64,000 nt of DNA from Petrolisthes cinctipes (taxonomy: Eukaryota; Arthropoda; Malacostraca; Decapoda; Porcellanidae): assembly GCA_033782935.1 (NCBI GenBank), contig JAWQEG010000710.1:6200001-6264000 (forward strand). The letters run 5' to 3'. Made by a program: the position numbers and the translations under genes. Position 1 is the stretch's first letter, and every line of letters begins with the position of its first letter. Under the pieces are notes generated by a model. That model saw only the letters and a program-made list of their open reading frames with translations, had not been told where the DNA came from and ran no database searches. Positions 1 to 13,556 of the stretch are shown here, one piece after another.

Positions 1-156
1 ATATGTGCATGCATCTTCTGTACCCGTTTATATCTCAAATTCAGGCTCAAAACACCTGAAAATTCGATATTTTGGGGTCCCAGAAGCGATATGTACATGC
101 CTACTCAGTGCTAGAATATATTTTTTTAAATATAGCCAAAAAACATGCTAAAAATC

Positions 157-1217
157 GATATTTTAGGTGCCCAAAAGTCGATATGTAGATGCATCTTCTC
201 TACCCTATTATATCTCAAATTTAGTCTCAAAACACCCGAAAATTCGATATTTTGGGGTCCCAGAAGCGATATGTACTTGCCTACTCCGTGTTAGAGTATT
301 TTCAGAATACAGGCCCAAAAACAAGCTGAAAATCGATATTTTATGTGACCAAAGTCAATATGTGTATGCATCTTCTGCACCCGTTTATATCTCAAATTCA
401 ACCTCAAAACACCCGAAAATTCGATATTTTTGGGTCCCATAAGTGATCTGTACATGCCTACTGAGTGCTAGAATATTTTCAAAATACAGGCTCAAAACAT
501 GCTGAATATCGATATTTTAGGTTCCCAAAGTCAATATGTGCATGAATCTTCTGTACCCGTTTATATCTCAAATTCAGGCTCAAAACACCCACAAATTCCG
601 TATTTTTGGGTCCTAGAAGGAATCTGTACATCCCTACTCCTAGTTAGAATGTTTTCAAGATACAGACCCAAAACATGCTCAAAATCGATATTTTAAGTGC
701 CCAAAAGTCGATATGTGCATGCATCTTCTGTACCCGTTTATATCTCAAATTCAGGCTCAAAACACCCAAAAATTCGATATTTTGGGGTCCCAGAAGCGAT
801 ATGTACTTGCCTACTTCTTATTAGAGTATTTTCAAAATACAGGCCCAAAAACAAGCTGAAAATCGATATTTTAGGTGACCAAAGTCAATATGTGTATGCA
901 TCTTCTGCACCCGTTTATATCTCAAATTCAACCTCAAAACACCCGAAAATTCGATATTTTTGGGTCAGAGAAGCGATCTGTACATGCCTACTAAGTGCTA
1001 GAATATTTTCAAAATAAAGGCCCAAAACATGCTGAAAATCGATATTTTAGGTGCCCAAAGTCAATATGTGCATGCATCTTCTGTACACCGTTTATATCTC
1101 AAACTCAGGATCAAAACACCCGAAAATTTGGTATTTTTTGGTCCGAGAAGCGATCTGTACATCTCTACTCCTAGTTAGAATGTTTTCAAGATACAGACCC
1201 AAAACATGCTTAAAATC
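157..1217. repeat. Two copies of a three-monomer HOR, period about 530 bp
   Basis: Landmark GATATTTT boxes lie at 157, 335, 511, 687, 865, 1,041 and 1,218, giving monomers of 178, 176, 176, 178, 176 and 177 bp. Units 1, 2 and 3 differ from one another but recur in order. Unit 2 carries the AACAAGCTG / GTGACCAAAGTCAATATGTGTATG variant. Unit 3 carries the TCCCTACTCCTAGTTAGAATG / AGATACAGACCC variant. The two copies are 157-686 and 687-1,217. Confidence 0.8.
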
Positions 1218-4200
1218 GATATTTTAGGAGCCCAAAAGTCGATATGTGCATGCATCTTCTGTACCCGTTTATATCTCGAATTCAGGCTCAAAACACCCGA
1301 AAATTCGATATTTTGGGGTCCCAGAAGCGATCTGTACATGCCTACTCAGAGCTAGAATATTTTCAAAATATAGGCCCAAAACATGCTAAATATCGATATT
1401 TTAGGTGCCCAAAGTCGATATCTCAAATTCAGGCCCAAAACACCCAAAAATTCGATATTTTGGGGTCCCAGAAGCGATCTGTACATGCGTACTCCGTGTT
1501 AGAGTATTTTCAATATACAGGCCCAAAACATACTTAAAATCGATCTTTTAGGTGCCCAAAAGTCGATATGTGGATGCATCTACTGTACCCGTTTATATCT
1601 CAAATTCAGGCTCAAAACACCCGAAAATTCGATATTTTGGGGTCGCAGAAGCGATATGTACTTGCCTACTCCGTGTAAGAGTATTTTCAAAATACAGGCC
1701 CAAAACAAGCTGAAAATCGATATTTTAGGAGACCAAAGTCAATATGAGTATGCATGTTCTGCACCCGTTTATATCCCAAATTCAACCTCAAAACACCCGA
1801 AAATTCGATATATTTGGGCACCAGAAGCGATCTGTACATGCCTACTCAGTGCTAGAATATTTTCAAAATACAGGCCCAAAACATGCTAAAAATCGATATT
1901 TTAGGTGCCCAAAGTCGATATCTCAAATTCAGGCCCAAAACACCCAAAAATTCGATATTTTGGGGTCCCAGAAACGATCTGTACATGCCTACTCCGTGTT
2001 AGAGTATTTTCAAAATACAGGCCCAAAACATACTAAAAAGCGATCTTTTAGGTGCCTAAAAGTCGATATGTGGATACTTCTTCTGTACCCGTTTATATCT
2101 CAAATTCAGGCTCAAAAACACCCAAAAATTCGATATTTTGGGGTCCCAGAAGCGATATGTACTTGCCTACTTCTTGTTAGAGTATTTTCAAAATACAGGC
2201 CCAAAAACAAGCTGAAAATCGATATTTTAGGTGACCAAAGTCAATATGTGTATGCATGTTCTGCACCCGTTTATATCCCAAATTCAACCTCAAAACACCC
2301 GATAATTCGGTATTTTTGGGTCCTAGAAGCGATCTCTACATGCCTACTCCTAGTTAGAATGTTTTCAAGATACAGACCCAAAACATGCTAAAAATCGATA
2401 TTCTAGGTACCCAAAAGTCGATATGTGCATGCATCTTCAGTACCCGTTTATATCTCAAATTCAAGCTTAAAACACCCGAAAATTCGATATTTTGGGGTCC
2501 CAGAAGCGATCTGTACATGCCTACTCAGTGCTAGAATATTTTTAAAATACAGGCCCAAAACATGCAAAAAATCGATATTTAAGGTGCCCAAAGTGGATAT
2601 GTGCATGCATCATCTGTACCCGTTTATATCTCAAATTCAGGCTCAAAACACCCGAAAATTGGGTATTTTGGGGTCCTATAAGCGATCTGTACATGCCTAC
2701 TCCTAGTAAGAATGTTTTCAAGATACAGACCCAAAACATGCTCAAAATCGATATTTTAGGTGCCCAAAGTCGATATCTCAAATTCAGGCCCAAAACACCC
2801 GAAAATTCGATATTTTGGGGTCCCAGAAGCAAACTGTACATGCCTACTCCGTGTTAGAGTATTTTCAAAATACAGGCCCAAAACATGCTGAAAATCGATA
2901 TTTTAGGTGCCCAAAGTCAATATGTGCATGCATCTTCTCTACTTGTTTATATCTCAAATTCAGGCTCAAAACAACCGAAAAATCGATATTTTGGGGTCCC
3001 AGAAGCGATCTGTATATGCCTACTCAGATGCAGGCCCAAAACATGCTGAAAATCGATATTTTTCGTGCCTAAAGTCAACATGTATATGCATCTTCTGCAC
3101 TCGTTTATATCTCAAATTCAACCTCAAAACACCCGAAAATTCGATAATTTTTGGTCCCAGAAGCGATCTGTACATGTCTAGTCAGTGCTAGAATGTTTTC
3201 AAAAAAATGGCTTAAAACATGCTAAAAATCGATATTTTAAGTGTCCAAAGTCGATATGTGCATGCATCTTCTGTACCCGTTTATATCTCAAATTTAAGTT
3301 TAAAACACCCGTAAATTCGATATTTTGGGGTCCCAGAAGCGATCTGTATATGCCTACTCCGTGTTAGAGTATTTTCAAAATACAGGCCTAAAACAAGCTG
3401 AAAATCGGTATTTTAGATGACCAAAGTCAATATGTGTATGCATCTTCTGCACCTGTTTATATCCCAAATTCAACCTCAAAACACCCGAAAGTTCGATATT
3501 TTTGGGTCACAAAAGCGATCTGTACATGCCTACTCAGTGCTAGAATGTTTTCAAAATATAGGCTTAAAACATGCTAAAAATCGATATTTTAATTGTCCAA
3601 AGTCGATATGTGCATGCATCATCTGTACACGTTTATATCTCAAATGCAGGCTCAAAACACCCGAAAATTCGATATTTTGGGGTCCCAGAAGTGATCTGTA
3701 CATGCCTACTTAGTGTAGAATATTTTCAAAATATAGGCACAAAACATGCTAAAATCGATATTTTAGGTGCCCAAAGTCGATATCTCAAATTCAGGCCCAA
3801 AACACCCGAAAATTCGATATGTTTGGGTCCCAGAAGCGATCTGTACATGCCTAGTTAGTGCTAGAATATTTTCAAAATACAGGCCCAAAACATGCTGAAA
3901 ATCGATATTTTAAGTGCCCAAAGTCAATATGTGCATGCATTTTATGTACCCGTTTATATCTCAAATTCAGGCTCAAAACACCCGAAAATTCGGTATTTTT
4001 GGGTCCTAGGTGGGATCTGTACATCCCTACTCCTAGTTAGAATGTTTTCAAGATACAGACCCAAAACATGCTCAAAATCGATATTTTAGGTGCCCAAAAA
4101 TCGATATGTGCATGCATCTTCTGTACACGTTTATATCTCAAATTCAGGCTCAAAACACCTGAAAATTCGATATTATGGAGTCCCAGAAGCGATCTGGGAT

Positions 4201-5036
4201 ATTTTCAAAATATAGGCCCAAAACATGCTAAAAATCGATATTTTAGGTGCCCAAAGTCGATATCTCAAATTCAGGCCCAAAACACCCGAAAATTCGATAT
4301 TTTGGGGTCCCAGAAGCGATCTGTACATGCGTACTCCGTGTTAGAGTATTTTCAATATACAGGCCCAAAACATTCTGAAAATCGATCTTTTAGGTGCCCA
4401 AAAGTCGATATGTGCATGCATCTTCTGTACCCGTTTATATCTCAAATTCCGGCTCCAAACACAGAAAAATTCGATATTTTGGGGTCCCAGAAGCGATCTG
4501 TACAAGCCTACTCAGATGCAGGACCAAAACATGCTGAAAATCGATATTTTAGGTGCCCAAAGTCAACATGTGTATGCATCTTCTGCACTCGTTTATATCC
4601 CAAATACAACCTCAAAACACCCGAAAATTCGATAATTTTGGGTCCCAGAAGCGATCTGTACATGTCTAGTCAGTGCTAGAATGTTTTCAAAATATAGGCC
4701 CAAAACATGCTAAAAATCGATATTTATGGTGCCCAAAGTCGATATCTTAAATTCAAGCCCAAAACACCCGTAAATTCGATATTTTGGGGTCCCAGAAGCG
4801 ATCTGTACAAGCCTACTCCGTGTTAGAGTATTTTCAATATCCAGGCCCAAAACATACTGAAAATCGATCTTTTAGGTGCCCAAAAGTTGATATGTGGATG
4901 CATCTTCTGCACTCGTTTATATCACAAATACAACCTCAAAACACCCGAAAATTCGATATTTTTGGGTCCCAGAAGCGATCTGTACATGTCTAGTCAGTGC
5001 TAGAATATTTTCAAAATATAGGCCCAAAACATGCTA
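1218..5036. repeat. Heterogeneous satellite stretch without one clear HOR
   Basis: Full-length, 158-bp and 147-bp monomer classes alternate here in a changing order. Short units missing the TGCATGCA block are seen around 1,410, 1,910, 2,770, 3,775, 4,255 and 4,740. Short units with the CAGATGCAGG junction are seen around 3,025 and 4,510. I could not fit a single long period. Copies are more diverged from each other than those in the centre of the array. There is no gene. Confidence 0.75.
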
Positions 5037-8000
5037 AAAATCGATATTTTAGGTGCCCAAAGTCGATATCTCAAATTCAGGCCCAAAACACCCAAATATT
5101 CGATATTTTGGGGTCCCAGAAGCGAACTGTACATGCCTACTCTGTATTAGAGTATTTTCAAAATACAGGCCCAAAACATACTGAAAATCGATCTGTTAGG
5201 TGACCAAAAGTCGATATGTGCATGCATCTTCTGTACCCGTTTATATCCCAAATTCAACCTCAAAACACCCAAAAATTCGATATTTTTGGGTCCCATAAGC
5301 GATCTGTACATGCCTACTCAGTGCTAGAATTTTTTCAAAATATAGGCTCAAAATATGCTAAAAATCGATATTTTAAGTGTCCAAAGTCGATATGTGCATG
5401 CATCATCTGTACCCGTTTATATCTTAAATTCAGGCTCAAAACACCCGAAAATTCGATATTTTGGGGTCCCAGAAGGTATCTGTACATGCCTACTTAGTGC
5501 TAGAATATTTTCAAAATATATGCCCAAAACATGCTAAAAATCGATATTTTAGGTGCCGAAAGTCGATATCTCAAATTCAGGCCCAAAACACCCGAAAATT
5601 CGGTATTTTTGGGTTCCATAAGCGATCTGTACATGCCTACTCCGTGTTAGAGTGTTTTCAAAATACAGGCCCAAAACATACTGAAAATCGATCTGTTAGG
5701 TGCCCAAAAGTCGATATGTGCATGCATCTTCAGTACCCGTTTATATCTCAAATTCAGGCTCAAAACACCCGAAAATTCGATATTTTGGGGTCCCAGAAGC
5801 GATCTGTACATTCCTACTCAGATGCAGGCCCAAAACATGCTGAAAATCGATATTTTAGGTGCCCAAAGTCAACATGTGTATGCATCTTCTGCACTCGTTT
5901 ATATCTCAAATTCAACCTCAAAACACCCGAAAATTCGATAATTTTGGGTCCCACAAGCGATCTGTACATGTCTAGTCAGTGCTAGAATGTTTTCAAAATA
6001 TAGTCTCAAAACATGTTAAAAATCGATATTTTAAGTGTCCAAAGTCGATATGTGCATGCATCTTCTGTACCCGTTTATATCTCAAATTCAAGCTTAAAAC
6101 ACACGAAAATTCGATATTTTGGGGTAACAGAAGCGATCTGTACATGCCTACGCCGTGTTAAAGTATTTTCAAAATACAGGACCAAAACAAGCTGAAAATC
6201 GATATTTTAGGTGCCCAAAGTCAATATGTGTATGCATCTTCTGCACACGTTTATATCCCAAATTCAACGTCAAAACACCCGAAAATTCGATATTTTTGGG
6301 TCCCTGAAACGATCTGTACATGCCTACTCAGTGCTAGAATGTTTTCAAAATATAGGCTTAAAACATGTTAAAAATCGAAATTTTAAGTGTCCAAAGTCGA
6401 TATGTGCATGCATCATCTGTACCCATTCATATCTCAAATTCAGGCTCAAAACACCCGAAAATTCGATATTTTGGGGTCCCAGAAGTGATCTGTACATGCC
6501 TACTTAGTGCTAGAATATTTTCAAAATATAGGCCCAAACATGCTAAAAATCGATATTTTAGGTGCCCAAAGTTAATATCTCAAATTCAGGCCCAAAACAC
6601 CCAAAAATTCGATATTTTGGGGTCCCAGAAGCGAACTGTACATGCCTACTCCGTATTAGAGTATTTTCAAAATACAGGCCCAAAACATACTGAAAATCGA
6701 TCTTTTAGGTGCCCAAAAGTCGATATGTGCATGCATCTTCTGTACCCGTTTATATCCCAAATTCAACCTCAAAACACCCAAAAAATCGATATTTTTGAGT
6801 CCCAGAAGCGATCTGTACATGCCTACTCAATGCTAGAATTTTTTCAAAATATAGGCTCAAAACATGCTAAAAATCGATATTTTAAGTGTCCAAAGTCGAT
6901 ATGTGCATGCACCATCTGTACCCGTTTATATCTTAAATTCAGGCTCAAAACACCCGAAAATTCGATATTTTGGGGTCCTAGAAGGTATCTGTACATGCCT
7001 ACTTAGTGCTAGAATATTTTCAAAATATAGGCCCAAAACATGCTAAAAATCGATATTTTAGGTGCCGAAAGTCGATATCTCAAATTCAGGCCCAAAACAC
7101 CCGAAAATTCTGTATTTTTGGGTTCCATAAGCGAACTGTACATGCCTACTCCGTGTTAGAGTGTTTTCAAAATACAGGCCCAAAACATACTGAAAATCGA
7201 TCTGTTAGGTGCCCAAAAGTCGATATGTGCATGCATCTTCAGTACCCGTTTATATCTCAAATTCAGGCTCCAAACACCCGAAAATTCGATATTTTGGGGT
7301 CCCAGAAGCGATCTGTACATTCCTACTCAGATGCAGGCCCAAAACATGCTGAAAATCGATATTTTAGGTGCCCAAAGTCAACATGTGTATGCATCTTCTG
7401 CACTCGTTTATATCTCAAATTCAACCTCAAAACACCCGAAAATTCGATAATTTTGGGTCCCACAAGCGATCTGTACATGTCTAGTCAGTGCTAGAATGTT
7501 TTCAAAATATAGTCTCAAAACATGTTAAAAATCGATATTTTAAGTGTCCAAAGTCGATATGTGCATGCATCTTCTGTACCCGTTTATATCTCAAATTCAA
7601 GCTTAAAACACACGAAAATTCGATATTTTGGGGTCCCAGAAGCGATCTGTACATGCCTACGCCGTGTTAAAGTATTTTCAAAATACAGGCCCAAAACAAG
7701 CTGAAAATCGATATTTTAGGTGCCCAAAGTCAATATGTGTATGCATCTTCTGCACCCGTTTATATCCCAAATTCAACGTCAAAACACCCGAAAATTCGAT
7801 ATTTTTGGGTCCCTGAAACGATCTGTACATGCCTACTCAGTGCTAGAATGTTTTCAAAATATAGGCTTAAAACATGTTAAAAATCGAAATTTTAAGTGTC
7901 CAAAGTCGATATGTGCATGCATCATCTGTACCCATTCATATCTCAAATTCAGGCTCAAAACACCCGAAAATTCGATATTTTGGGGTCCCAGAAGTGATCT

Positions 8001-8385
8001 GTACATGCCTACTTAGTGCTAGAATATTTTCAAAATATAGGCCCAAACATGCTAAAAATCGATATTTTAGGTGCCCAAAGTTAATATCTCAAATTCAGGC
8101 CCAAAACACCCAAAAATTCGATATTTTCGGGTCCCAGCAGCGAACTGTACATGCCTACTCCGTGTTAGAGTATTTTCAAAATACAGGCCCAAAACATACT
8201 GAAAATCAATTTTTTAGGTGCCCAAAAGTCGATATGTGCATGCATCTTCTGTACCCGTTTATATCACAAATTCAACCTCAAAACACCCGAAAAATCGATA
8301 TTTTTGGGTCCCAGAAGCGATCTGTACATGCCTACTCAGTGCTAGAATTTTTTCAAAATATAGGCCCAAAACATGCTAAAAATCG
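5037..8385. repeat. HOR with 1,509-bp period, a little over two copies
   Basis: Diagnostic variants recur at an exact offset of 1,509 bp: 5,979 and 7,488, 6,013 and 7,522, 6,211 and 7,720, 6,365 and 7,874. The copies are about 5,037-6,545, 6,546-8,054 and a partial third to about 8,385. The second and third starts share a one-base deletion (GGCCCAAACATG at 6,531 and 8,040) that the first start lacks. That suggests the later copies are more closely related to each other. Each unit holds nine or so monomers of mixed length class. Confidence 0.85.
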
Positions 8386-9040
8386 ATATTTTAGGTGTAA
8401 AAGCCGATATCTCAAATTCAGGCCCAAAACACCCAAAAATTCGATATTTTGGGGTCCCAGAAGCGAACTGTACATGCCTACTCCGTGTTAGAGTATTTTC
8501 AATATACAGCCCCAAAACATACTGAAAATCGATATTTTAGGTGCCCAAAGTCAACATGTGTATAAATCTTCTGCACTCGCTTATATCTCAAATTCAACCT
8601 CAAAACATCCGAAAATTCGATAATTTTGGGACCCAGAAGCGATCTGTACATGTCTAGTCAGTGCTAGAATGTTTTCAAAATATAGGCTCAAAACATGCTA
8701 AAAATCGATATTTTAAGTGTCCAAAGTCGATATGTGCATGCATCTTCTCTACCCGTTTATATCTCAAATTCAAGCTTAAAACACACGAAAATTCGATATT
8801 TTGGGGTCCCAGAAGCGATCTGTACATGCCTACTCCGTGTTAGAGTATTTTCAAAAAACAGGCTCAAAACAAGCTGAAAATCGATATTTTAGGTGACCAA
8901 AGTCAATATGTGTATGCATCTTCTGCACCCTTTTATATCCCAAATTCAACCTCAAAACACCCGAAAATTCGATATTTTTGGGTCCCAGAAGCGATCTGTA
9001 CATGCCTACTTAGTGCTAAGATTTTTTTTAAATATAGGCT
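8386..9040. repeat. Satellite spacer between two HOR blocks
   Basis: Ordinary monomers link the 1,509-bp HOR to the next block. They include one short unit (8,395-8,530) and the AACATGTGTATAAATC variant near 8,555. No long internal period was found and there is no gene. Confidence 0.7.
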
Positions 9041-10380
9041 CAAAACATGCTCAAAATCGATATTTTAGGTGCCGAAAAGTCGATATGTGCATGCATCTTC
9101 TGTACCCGTTTATATATCAAATTCAGGCTCAAAACACCCGAAAATTCGATATTTTTGGGTCCCAAAGCGATCTGTACATGCCTACTCAGTGATAGAATAT
9201 TTTCAAAATACCGGCCCAAAACATGCTAAAAATCGATATTTTAGGTGCCCAAAGTCGATATCTCAAATTCAGGCACAAAACACCCAAAAATTCGATATTT
9301 TGGGGTCCCAGAAGCGATCTGTACATGCCTACTCCGTGTTAGAGTATTTTCAATATACAGGCCCAAAACATACTGAAAATCGATCTCTTAGGTGCCCAAA
9401 AGTCGATATGTGGATGCATCTTCTGTACCCGTTTATATCTCAAATTCAGGCTCAAAACACCCGAAAATTCGATATAATGGGGTTCCAGAAGCGATCTGTA
9501 CATGCCTGCTCAGTGCTAGAATATTTTCAAAATATATGCCCAAAACATGCAAAAAATCGATATTTTATGTGCCCAAAGTCGATATCTCAAATTCAGGCCC
9601 AAAACACCCGAAAATTCGATATTTTGGGGTCCCAGCATCGAACGGTACATACCTATTCCGTGTTAGAGTATTTTCAAAATACAGGCCCAAAACATACTGA
9701 AAATCGATCTTTTAGGTGCCCAAAAGTCGATATGTGCATGCATCTTCTGTACCCGTTTATATCCCAAATTCAACCTCAAAACACCCGAAAATTCGATATT
9801 TTTGGGTCCCAGAGGCGATCTGTACATGCCTACTTCTAGTTAGAGTATTATCAAAATACAGGTTCAAAACATGCTGAAAATCGATATTTTAGGTGCCCAA
9901 TGTCAATATGTGCATGCATCTTCTGTACCCGTTTATATCTCATATTCATTCTCAAAACACCCGAAAATTCGGTATTATTGGGTCCTAGAAGCGATCTGTA
10001 CATCCCAAATCCTAGTTAGAATGTTTTCAAGATACAGACCCAAAACATGCTCAAAATGGATATTTTATGTGCCCAAAAGTCGACATGGGCATGCATCTTC
10101 TGTACCCGTTTATATCTCAAATTCAGGCTCAAAACACCCGAAAATTCGATATTTTGGGGTCCCAGAAGCAATCTGTACATGCCTACTCAGTGCTAGAATA
10201 TTTTCAAAATATAGGCCCAAAACATGCTAAAAATCGATATTTTAGGTGCCCAAAGTCAATATCTCAAATTCAGGCGCAAAACACCCAAAAATTCGATATT
10301 TTGGGGTCCCAGAAGCGATCTGTACATGCCTACTCCGTGTTAGAGTATTTTCAATATACAGGCCCAAAACATACTGAAAA

Positions 10381-12050
10381 TCGATCTTCTAGGTGCCCAA
10401 AAGTCGATATGTGCATGCATCTTCTGTACCCGTTTATATCTCATATTCAGGCCCAAAACACCCGAAAATTCGATATTTTGGGGTCCCAGAAGCGAACTGT
10501 ACATGCCTACTCCGTATTAGAGTATTTTCAAAATACAGGCACAAAACATACTGAAAATCGATCTTTTAGGTGCCCAAAAGTCGATATGTGCATGCATCTT
10601 CTGTACCCGTTTATATCCCAAATGAAGGCTCCAAACACCCGAAAATTCGATATTTTGGGGTCCCAGAAGCGATCTATACATGCCTACTCGGATGCAGGCC
10701 CAAAACATGCTGAAAATAGATATTTTAGGTGCCCAAAGTCAACATGTGTATGCATCTTCTGCACTCGTTTATATCTCAAATTCAACCTCAAAACACCCGA
10801 AAATTCGATATTTTTGGGTCCCAAAAGCGATCTGTACGTGCCTACTCAGTGCTAGAATGTTTTCAAAATATAGGCTCAAAACATGCTAAAAATCTATATT
10901 TTAAGTGTCCAAAGTCGATATGTGCATGCATCATCTGTACCCGTTTATATCTCAAATTCAGGCTCAAAACACCCGAAAATTCGATATTTTGGGGTCCCAG
11001 AAGCGATCTGTACATGCCTACACAGTGCTAGAATATTTTCAAATTATAGGCCCAAAACATGCTAAAAATCGATATTTTAGGTGCCGAAAGTCGATATCTC
11101 AAATTCAGGCCCAAAACACCCAAAAAATCGATATTTTGGGGTCCCAGAAGCGATCTGTACATGCCTACTCCGTTTTAGAGTATTTTCAACATACAGGCCC
11201 AAAACATACTGAAAATCGATCTTCTAGGTGCCCAAAAGTCGATATGTGCATGCATCTTCTGTACCCGTTTATATCTCATATTCAGGCCCAAAACACCCGA
11301 AAATTCGATATTTTAGGGTCCCAGAAGCGAACTGTACATGCTTACTCTGTGTTAGAGTATTTTCAAAATACCGGCCCAAAACATACTGAAAATCGATCTT
11401 TTAAGTGCCCAAAAGTCGATATGTGCATGCATCTTCTGTACACGTTTATATCCCAAATGAAGGCTCCAAACACCCGAAAATTCGATATTTTGGGGTCCCA
11501 GAAGCGATCTGTACATGCCTACTCAGATGCAGGCCCAAAACATGCTGAAAATCGATATTTTAGGTGCCCAAAGTCAACATGTGTATGCATCTTCTGCACT
11601 CGTTTATATCTCAAATTCAACCTCAAAACACCCGAAAATTCGATATTTTGGGGTCCCAAAAGCGATCTGTACATGCCTACTCAGTGCTAGAATTTTTTCA
11701 AAATATAGGGTCAAAACATGCGAAAAATCTATATTTTAAGTGTCCAAAGTCGATATGTGCATGCATCATCTGTACCCGTTTATATCTCAAATTCAAGCTC
11801 AGAAAACCCGAAAATTCGATATTTTGGGGTCCCAGAAGTGATCTGTACATGCCTACTTAGTGCTAGAATATTTTCAAAATATAGGCCCAAAACATGCTAA
11901 AACATCGATATTTTAGGTGCCCAAAGTCGATATCTCAAATTCAGGCCCAAAACATAAGAAAATTCGATATTTTTGGGTCCCAGAAGCGATCTGTACATGC
12001 CTACTCAGATACAGGCCCAAAACATGCTGAAAATCGATATTTTAGGTGCA
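10381..12050. repeat. Tandem 835-bp HOR present twice in block copy 1, once in copy 2
   Basis: The TCGATCTTCTAGGTG junction at 10,381 recurs at 11,216. Other variants recur with the same 835-bp offset (10,729/11,564). The paired block at 14,557-18,340 carries only one such unit, so its length is 835 bp shorter. The single unit in the second block is a mosaic: it shares GATCTATACATG with 10,670, but CTTTTAAGTGCCC and GTACACG with 11,400-11,430. That points to exchange between copies. Confidence 0.82.
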
Positions 12051-12474
12051 CAAAGTCAACATGTGTATACATCTTCTGCACTCGTTTATATCTCAAATTC
12101 AACCTCAAAACACCCGAAAATTCGATATTTTTGGGTCCCAAAAGCGATCTGTACATGCCTACTCAGTGCTAGAATTTTTTCAAAATATAGGGTCAAAACA
12201 TGCGAAAAATCTATATTTTATGTGTCCAAAGTCGATATGTGCATGCATCATCTGTACCCGTTTATATCTCAAATTCAGGTTCAAAAAACCCGAAAATTCG
12301 ATATTTTGGGGTCCCAGAAGTGATCTGTACATGCCTACTTAGTGCTAGAATATTTTCAAAATATAGGCCCAAAACATGCTAAAAATCGATATTTTAGGTG
12401 CCCAAAGTCGATATCTCAAATTCAGGCCCAAAACACAAGAAAATTCGATATTTTTGGGTCCCAGAAGCGATTTG
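11510..12474. repeat. 482-bp tandem sub-duplication inside the large block
   Basis: The CTACTCAGATGCAGG junction and the following ATGCGAAAAATCTATATTTTA variant recur at an offset of 482 bp (11,564/12,046; 11,718/12,200). The same pair is present in the second large block (16,217/16,699; 16,371/16,853). The sub-duplication therefore predates the duplication of the block. The second copy of the junction reads CAGATACAGG, the likely ancestral form of the 158-bp class. Confidence 0.78.
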
Positions 12475-13556
12475 TACATGCCTACACAGTGCTAGAATTT
12501 TTTCAAAATACAGGCCCAAAACATGCTAAAAATCGATCTTTTAGGTGCCCAAAAGTCGATATGTGGATGCATCTTCTGTACCCGTTTATTTCTCAAATTC
12601 AGGCTCCAAACACCCGAAAATTCGATATTTTGGGGTCCCAGAAGCGATCTGTACATGCCTATTCAGATGCAGGCCCAAAACATTCTGGAAATCGATATTT
12701 TAGTTGCCCAAAGTCAACATGTGTATGCATCTTCTGCACTCGTTTATATCTCAAATTCAACCTCAAAACACCCGAAAATTTGATAATTTTGGGAACCAGA
12801 AGCGATCTGTACATGTCTAGTCAGTGCTAGAATGTTTTCAAAATATAGGCTCAAAACATTCTAAAAATCGATATTTTAAGTGTCCAAAGTCGATATGTGC
12901 ATGCATCTTCTGTACCCGTTTATATCTCAAATTTAGTCTCAAAACACCCGAAAATTCGGTATTTTTGGGTCCTAGAAGCGATCTGTACATCCCTACAACT
13001 AGTTAGACTGTTTTCAAGATACAGACCCAAAACATGCTCAAAATCGATATTTTAGGTGCCCAAAAGTCGATACGTGCATGCATCTTCTGTACCCGTTTAT
13101 ATCTCAAATTCAGGCTCAAAACCCCCGAAAATTCGATATTTTGGGGTCCCAGAAGCGATCTGTACATGCCTACTCAGTGCTAGAATATTTTCAAAATACA
13201 GGCCCAAAACATGCTAAAAATCGATATTTTAGGTGCCCAAAGTCGATATCTCAAATTAAGGCCCAAAATACCCAAAAATTCGATATTTTGGGGTCCCAGA
13301 AGCGATCTGTACATGCCTACTCCGTGTTAGAGTTTTTTCAATATACAGGCCCAAAACATAAAGAAAATCGATCTTTTAGGTGCCCAAAAGCCGATATGTG
13401 GATGCATCTTCTGTACCCGTTTATATCTCAAATTCAGGCTCAAAACACCCGAAAATTCGATATTTTGGGGTCCCAGAAGCGATCTGTACTTGCCTACTCC
13501 GTGTTAGAGTATTTTTTAAATACAGGCCTTAAACAAGCTGAAAATCGATATTTTAG

